Shown piece after piece: positions 59,957-64,000 of a stretch of DNA of 64,000 nt. The notes below the pieces were generated by a model. It was not told the origin of the DNA, ran no database searches, and worked only from the letters and a program-made list of their open reading frames with translations. Within the stretch, counting starts at the first letter, position 1. Each line of letters opens with the position of its first letter. The position numbers were made by a program, and so were the translations under genes. The DNA is taken from the NCBI RefSeq assembly GCF_028993615.1, contig NZ_CP118632.1:1488001-1552000 (forward strand), in the 5' to 3' direction. The DNA comes from Herbaspirillum sp. WKF16. Its GTDB lineage: Bacteria; Pseudomonadota; Gammaproteobacteria; Burkholderiales; Burkholderiaceae_D.

Positions 59957-59962
59957 TATAAT
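59957..59962 (+). promoter_or_regulatory. -10 element of the tetR-side promoter
   Basis: A perfect TATAAT, 125 bases before the tetR ATG; the -35 region is poor, which suggests a weak promoter or an activator. Confidence 0.4.
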
Positions 59963-60087
59963 TCCCGGCTGGCAAGCAAATGGATTGCCGATATATACAA
60001 TCCCTTGCCATCGCACACCGGAAGCACGATTCACGGCAGGGCGCCGCAGGCGCCGGCCAGGCTACCCAGCCCATTCAGGACACAGGC

Positions 60088-60690
60088 ATGCGCAAGAAAA
60101 GTGAGGAACGCCGCCAGGCGATGATCGACATCGCCGGCGAGGTATTCAACGAGATCGGTTTCGAGGGCGCCTCGATGGCCGAGATCGCGGCGCGCATCGG
60201 CGGCTCGAAGGCTACGCTGTACAACTACTTCAGCTCCAAGGAAGACATCTTCGTCGAGGTCATGATGAAGCAGGTGGGCTGCCAGTTCGAGTCGGCCTTC
60301 ACCGCGCTGCACGACGAGGACGACGTGCGCCAGGGCCTGCTGCGGCTGGCGCGCCACTACCTCGACATCGTGCTCAAGCCCGAGGTGGTGGCCGTCAAGC
60401 GCCTGGCGATGTACTACGCCGGCAAGTCCGAGCTCGGTCCCATGCTCTACGAGCGCGGCCCCAAGCGCGGCTGGACGCGCATTTCCGAATTCCTCAAGCT
60501 GAAGATGGAAGAGGGCAAGCTGCACAAGGGCGACGGCTGGATCGCGGCGCTGCAGTTCCGCGCGCTGGTGGAGGCCGAATGGATGGACGTGCGCATGCTC
60601 AACGTGGTGACCGAGTTGCCGGCCGAGCAGCTGCAGGCTTCGGCCGAGCGCGCGGTGGAGGCCTTCATGTACCTGTACCAGCCGCGCTGA
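60088..60690 (+). CDS. TetR-family repressor of the efflux operon
   Basis: 200 residues. N-terminal helix-turn-helix: MIDIAGEVFNEIGFEGASMA then EIAARIGGSKATLYNYFSSK. The C-terminal ligand domain resembles the AcrR C-terminal type. The gene is divergent from the NodT-EmrAB operon and a palindrome lies on the efflux promoter, so it likely represses that operon and is released by a pump substrate (inference). ATG 60088 has AGGA eight bases upstream; the earlier in-frame ATG 59980 is less likely. Confidence 0.88.
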   Translation: MRKKSEERRQAMIDIAGEVFNEIGFEGASMAEIAARIGGSKATLYNYFSSKEDIFVEVMMKQVGCQFESAFTALHDEDDVRQGLLRLARHYLDIVLKPEVVAVKRLAMYYAGKSELGPMLYERGPKRGWTRISEFLKLKMEEGKLHKGDGWIAALQFRALVEAEWMDVRMLNVVTELPAEQLQASAERAVEAFMYLYQPR

Positions 60691-60713
60691 GCGCTGCGCC
60701 ACCGGCGGTAAAG

Positions 60714-60747
60714 AAAAAGCCCGGCATCGCGAGATGCCGGGCTTTTT
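60714..60747. terminator. Bidirectional terminator between tetR and guaD
   Basis: A perfect 15-bp inverted repeat with A-run and T-run flanks (core GCCCGGCATC / GATGCCGGGC, loop GCGA). Confidence 0.95.
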
Positions 60748-60765
60748 ATTGACGCATGAAACGCT

Positions 60766-62064
60766 TCAACGCTGGTGCGCCAGCTTGCCGGCGGAGTAGG
60801 TGGCGGCGATGGCGCGGTCGTCGCCCAGGATGGCCAGCGCGAAGAGTTGCTCTTCCAGGCTGTCGGTGGTGGCGCTGCGGCGCGCCAAAAGCGGCGTGGC
60901 GCGCGGATCGAGCAGGATGAAGTCGGCTTCGCAGCCGGGGGCGAAGTTGCCGATCACGCCTTCCAGCTGCAGCGCGCGCGCGCCGCCCAGCGTGGCCAGG
61001 TAGAACATGCGCTGCGCCGGCAGGTAGGTGCCGCCCATGCGGCCGACCTTGTACAGCTCGTTCATGGTCTGCAGCATCGAGAAGCTGGTGCCGCCGCCCA
61101 CATCGGTAGCCAGCGACAGCGGCACCCGGGCCTGGTCCGCCTTCGGGAAGTCGAACAGCCCGCTGCCCAGGAACAGGTTGGAGGTCGGGCACAGCGTGGC
61201 CGCCGACTGCGTGGCCGCCATGCGTGCGCGGTCCTGGTCGTCCAGCCAGATGCAGTGGGCGTACAGCGCGCGCTTGCGCATCAGGCCGTAGCTGTCGTAG
61301 ACGTCCAGGTAGCTGCGGGCGTCGGGGTAGAGCTCCTTCACCCATTTCACTTCATCGGTGTTCTCGGCCACATGGGTCTGGATGTAGGCGTCCGGATATT
61401 GCGCCGCCAGTTCGCCGGCCAGCTTCATCTGCCCGGGCGTCGAGGTTGGCGCAAAGCGCACCGTGATGGCGTAATGCTGGCGCCCCTTGCCGTGCCAGCG
61501 CCTGATCAGCTCCTCGCTCTCGCGCACGCCGGTCTCGGCCGTGTCGCGCAGGAAGTCCGGGGCGTTGCGGTCCATCAGGCACTTGCCGGCCACCATGCGC
61601 AAGTTGCGCGCGTGGCTGGCGTTGAAGAAGGCGTCCACCGACTGCGGATGCACCGTGCAGTAGACCGCCGCGCTGGTGGTGCCGTTGCGCAGCAGCTCGG
61701 CCAGGAAGAAGTCGGCCACCTCGCCGGCATGCTCCGGGCTCTCGAAGCGGCGTTCGGCGGGGAAGGTGTAGTTCTCCAGCCAGGGCAAGAGTCCCGGGGC
61801 CGGCGAGCCGATGATGTCGGTCTGCGGATAGTGGATGTGGGTGTCGATGAAGCCGGGGCAGATGATCTTGCCGCGATGGTCCTGCACCTCGACTCCGGGC
61901 GGGAGCGAGGCGATCAGTTGCGCGTGGTCGCCGGCGGCCTTGACCTTGCCGTCCTGCACCAGCAACAGGCCGTCGCTGTGCCACTGCGTGGCGCGCTCGT
62001 CGAAGGCCGGGTCGTTGGTGAAGTGCAGCAGGCTGGCGCGGTAGGCTTGCATGGATGTGCTCAT
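60766..62064 (-). CDS. guaD: Guanine deaminase
   Basis: 432 residues. Amidohydrolase fold with zinc ligands HIHYPQTD, THVAEN and DVGGGTSFSM; guanine pocket CTVHPQSVDAFF. It converts guanine to xanthine, feeding xanthine dehydrogenase encoded upstream. It is 207 bp after xdhC and is the last gene of this purine group, ending at a strong terminator. Confidence 0.95.
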   Translation of the reverse strand: MSTSMQAYRASLLHFTNDPAFDERATQWHSDGLLLVQDGKVKAAGDHAQLIASLPPGVEVQDHRGKIICPGFIDTHIHYPQTDIIGSPAPGLLPWLENYTFPAERRFESPEHAGEVADFFLAELLRNGTTSAAVYCTVHPQSVDAFFNASHARNLRMVAGKCLMDRNAPDFLRDTAETGVRESEELIRRWHGKGRQHYAITVRFAPTSTPGQMKLAGELAAQYPDAYIQTHVAENTDEVKWVKELYPDARSYLDVYDSYGLMRKRALYAHCIWLDDQDRARMAATQSAATLCPTSNLFLGSGLFDFPKADQARVPLSLATDVGGGTSFSMLQTMNELYKVGRMGGTYLPAQRMFYLATLGGARALQLEGVIGNFAPGCEADFILLDPRATPLLARRSATTDSLEEQLFALAILGDDRAIAATYSAGKLAHQR

Positions 62065-62202
62065 GGGGTAGTCCTCAATGCTGGCCGCCGCGTCCCCGGC
62101 GCATTGCGGATGCGGGAGGGCGCGCGGGCGGCGTCGATTCTATGGGCATCATACTGGAAGGCGCGGTCGCGCCTTCCCGATGCGGTTGAAGCGGAATCGA
62201 AT

Positions 62203-62250
62203 GAGGATCCGGCGCGCCGCGGATGGCGCGCCCGGTCTTGATGGATCCTC
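62203..62250. repeat. Nested inverted repeat between xdhC and guaD
   Basis: Outer arms GAGGATCC and GGATCCTC enclose two copies of the self-complementary GGCGCGCC (62211-62218 and 62225-62232). It can fold into a strong hairpin in the gap between the two genes. No T-run follows on the minus strand, so it is not a normal terminator. Confidence 0.65.
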
Positions 62251-62271
62251 GGGGCGACGGCAGGGTCTTCC

Positions 62272-63366
62272 TTAGCCTCTGCCGCCCGGAAAGTGTGTGG
62301 CGAGCGCGGGAGGAAAACTGTTGCGGGCCGGCTGGGTCAGGCGCAGTTCCCACAGCTGCATCAGCTGGGCCGCCACGGCGATGGCGATGCTGGCCGGCTC
62401 CTTGCCGTAGATGCCGGGGATGCCGATCGGGCAGGTCATGCGGTTCAACTGTTCCTGCGTGCAGCCGCGCTCGGCCAGGCGATGCTCGAACTGCTTGCGC
62501 TTGGTATGGGAGCCGATCAGGCCGAACCAGCCGACGTCGCCGCGCGCCGCGTCGCGCTTGAGGATGCGTTCCGTCAGTTGCTGGTCGAGGGCGTGGCTGT
62601 GGGTCATCACGAGATAATACGCGCCGGGCTCGGCCATGTCGACGGCGGCATTGGGCACGTCGGTGGCCTCGACGCTGACCTGCGGCGGCAGTTGCCGCGG
62701 GAACATGTCTTCGCGCTCGTCCACCCACAGCACGCGGCAGGGCAGGGTGGCGAGCACCTTCACGATTGCCGCGCCCACGTGCCCGGCGCCGAACAGCACC
62801 ACCTGCGGCTGGTGCGCGCGGCACAGGTCGAGCAGCCAGCGGCGCCCCCGGGCGTCGCGCGTCAGGTAGCTCTTGCGCACGTCGCGAAACAGCGCCGCGT
62901 GCAGGCCGTTGTCCGGGCCGTCCAGGTCGCAGGCTTCGCCGTCGGTTTCATGCAGTTGCATGGGATCGGCATTATCCAGCGGCAGCGCGCGCCAGACGTC
63001 GGCGCCGCTGCGCCAGTAGTGTTCCAGTTCCTTCCACACCCCGCTGCAATCGGCCTCGATGCGTTCGAAGGCGAGGAACACCACGCCGCCGCAGCACTGC
63101 CCGAGGCTGGGGCCGAGCGCGATGCGCTCCAGCCGGCGCCGGGCCGGCAGCTGCGTCGCATCGCCTGCCAGCATGGCGCGCGCGATCTGCGCCGCGCGCC
63201 ATTCCAGGTGGCCGCCGCCGATGGTGTCGTACTGTTGGTCGGCGCTGTAGACCATGCGTGCGCCGGCCTCGCGCGGCGTCGAGCCCTGGACCTCCGCCAC
63301 CGTCACCAGCACCGCCGGCGCCGCTTGCTCCTGCAATGCCCTCAATGCTGCAAGCCATGTCGTCAT
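62272..63366 (-). CDS. xdhC: Xanthine dehydrogenase accessory protein XdhC
   Basis: 364 residues. N-terminal XdhC domain with GSTPREAGARM, GGGHLEW and the Cys pair GQCCGGVV. C-terminal Rossmann-like domain VVLFGAGHVGAAIVKVL. XdhC binds molybdenum cofactor, helps add the sulfido ligand and inserts it into XdhB. GAGG and AGCAGC precede ATG 63366, 11 bp after the xdhB stop. Confidence 0.94.
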   Translation of the reverse strand: MTTWLAALRALQEQAAPAVLVTVAEVQGSTPREAGARMVYSADQQYDTIGGGHLEWRAAQIARAMLAGDATQLPARRRLERIALGPSLGQCCGGVVFLAFERIEADCSGVWKELEHYWRSGADVWRALPLDNADPMQLHETDGEACDLDGPDNGLHAALFRDVRKSYLTRDARGRRWLLDLCRAHQPQVVLFGAGHVGAAIVKVLATLPCRVLWVDEREDMFPRQLPPQVSVEATDVPNAAVDMAEPGAYYLVMTHSHALDQQLTERILKRDAARGDVGWFGLIGSHTKRKQFEHRLAERGCTQEQLNRMTCPIGIPGIYGKEPASIAIAVAAQLMQLWELRLTQPARNSFPPALATHFPGGRG

Positions 63367-63377
63367 GGTGCTGCTCC

Positions 63378-64000
63378 TCAGTGGGCGGCGCGCACGGCGT
63401 CCACCGCGTCGAGGATGGCCTCGCAGGTGGCCGGCGCGCGCAGCGGCGGGTTGACGCGGTGCCGGCCTACCGCCGAGACCGCGTCGCGGATCGCCAGGAA
63501 CACCGAGAACGGCAGCAGCAGCGGCGGCTCGCCCGTGGCCTTGGAGCGGTGGATGGTGTCGGAGACGTTGCTGTTGCGGTACAGCTCGGTACGCAGATCC
63601 GCCGGGCAATCCGAGATCGCCGGGATCTTGTAGGTCGAGGGCGCGTGCGTCATGAGCTTGCCGTCCTTGTTCCACCACAGCTCCTCGGTGGTCAGCCAGC
63701 CCATGCCCTGGATGAAGCCGCCTTCCACCTGGCCGATATCGATCGCCGGGTTCAGGCTCTCGCCGGCGTCGTACAGCAGGTCGGCCCGCAGCAGCTTGCT
63801 TTCGCCGGTCAGCGTATCGATCACCACCTCGGCCACCGCCGCGCCGTAGGCGTAGTAGAAGAAGGGATGGCCGGTCATGCTCTTGGAATCCCAATGCACC
63901 CGGGGCGTCGAGTAGAAACCGTCGGACCACAGCTGCACGCGCTGCAGGTAGGCCTGCATCACCAGGTCGGCGAAGGCCAGCGACTGCTCGCCGGCGATGG
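63378..64000 (-). CDS. xdhB: Xanthine dehydrogenase molybdopterin subunit, C-terminal part
   Basis: The last 206 or so residues; the frame is open to the window edge (IAGEQSLAFADLVMQAYL), so the start lies outside. The conserved catalytic Glu is in GQVEGGFIQGMGW; GEPPLLLPFSVFLAIRDAV is the C-terminal signature. With XdhA it oxidises hypoxanthine and xanthine to urate. It is followed by xdhC, as expected. Confidence 0.95.
   Translation of the reverse strand, partial: IAGEQSLAFADLVMQAYLQRVQLWSDGFYSTPRVHWDSKSMTGHPFFYYAYGAAVAEVVIDTLTGESKLLRADLLYDAGESLNPAIDIGQVEGGFIQGMGWLTTEELWWNKDGKLMTHAPSTYKIPAISDCPADLRTELYRNSNVSDTIHRSKATGEPPLLLPFSVFLAIRDAVSAVGRHRVNPPLRAPATCEAILDAVDAVRAAH

Larger units (their letters stand above)
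59777..60087. other. Divergent regulatory region between the efflux operon and tetR
   Basis: 311 bases, more AT-rich than its neighbours. It holds the efflux promoter, a 12-bp palindrome on it, and a perfect TATAAT at 59957-59962 for the tetR side. I see no extra gene. Confidence 0.65.

Overview
This window looks like core chromosome of a GC-rich betaproteobacterium, most likely Burkholderiales, family Oxalobacteraceae, close to Herbaspirillum. The evidence is gene order, namely leuC-entericidin-leuD-leuB-asd-fimV-truA-trpF-trpB-trpA-accD-folC-SPOR-cvpA-purF, together with the protein sequences and uniformly high GC. I see no phage, transposase, integrase, CRISPR array, rRNA or tRNA. Nearly all of the window is coding. 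The genus is inferred from memory, not from a search.

Layout. 1-4 kb: a membrane c-di-GMP protein (MHYT-GGDEF-EAL, cut by the window start) and a chemoreceptor. 4.1-7.2 kb (minus strand): wrbA, a DUF2069 membrane protein, an FAD-linked hydroxyacid dehydrogenase and a small DUF4124 secreted protein. 7.2-14.2 kb: a YihY membrane protein behind a structured leader with its own terminator, an Mpo1-like membrane protein, a CBS-pair protein, an LplT-like transporter fused to an acyltransferase, aroC and an M48 lipoprotein protease. 14.4-33.3 kb (plus strand): leucine synthesis interrupted by an entericidin-type lipoprotein, asd, the polar-hub protein FimV, truA, trpFBA, accD, folC, a SPOR protein, cvpA, purF and a methionine-type PLP enzyme. 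33.4-50.5 kb: a LOG-family hydrolase, a patatin-like protein, an alpha/beta hydrolase, a PHP phosphatase, htpX, a YciO/Sua5 protein, a site-2 protease, trpS, dapA, bamC, an MBL-fold protein, a small repetitive lipoprotein, a divergent ribosomal-oxygenase/slyD pair, and mutS followed by an unrecognised secreted protein. 50.8-54.2 kb: a hexuronate module (uxuA, transporter, GntR-FCD regulator) with a 25-bp dyad between its promoter and uxuA. 54.2-60.7 kb: an alcohol-dehydrogenase-like gene, then a NodT-EmrA-EmrB tripartite efflux operon with a divergent TetR gene and a 12-bp palindrome on the efflux promoter. 60.8-64 kb (minus strand): the end of a purine catabolic operon (xdhB cut by the window edge, xdhC, guaD).

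How the genes work together. Most of the plus-strand core is amino acid, folate, fatty acid and purine synthesis linked by short gaps and separated by clear intrinsic terminators. The accessory parts are two catabolic modules (hexuronate, purine) and one multidrug efflux module, each with a recognisable regulatory signal or partner.

I did not find a convincing large undescribed system. The best leads are small: a terminator-ended leader or small RNA before yihY, a long structured fimV leader, a hexanucleotide repeat touching the purF ribosome-binding site, the paired regulator/operator sites of the uxu and efflux modules, and a secreted protein next to mutS that resembles a phosphoesterase with its metal ligands lost.
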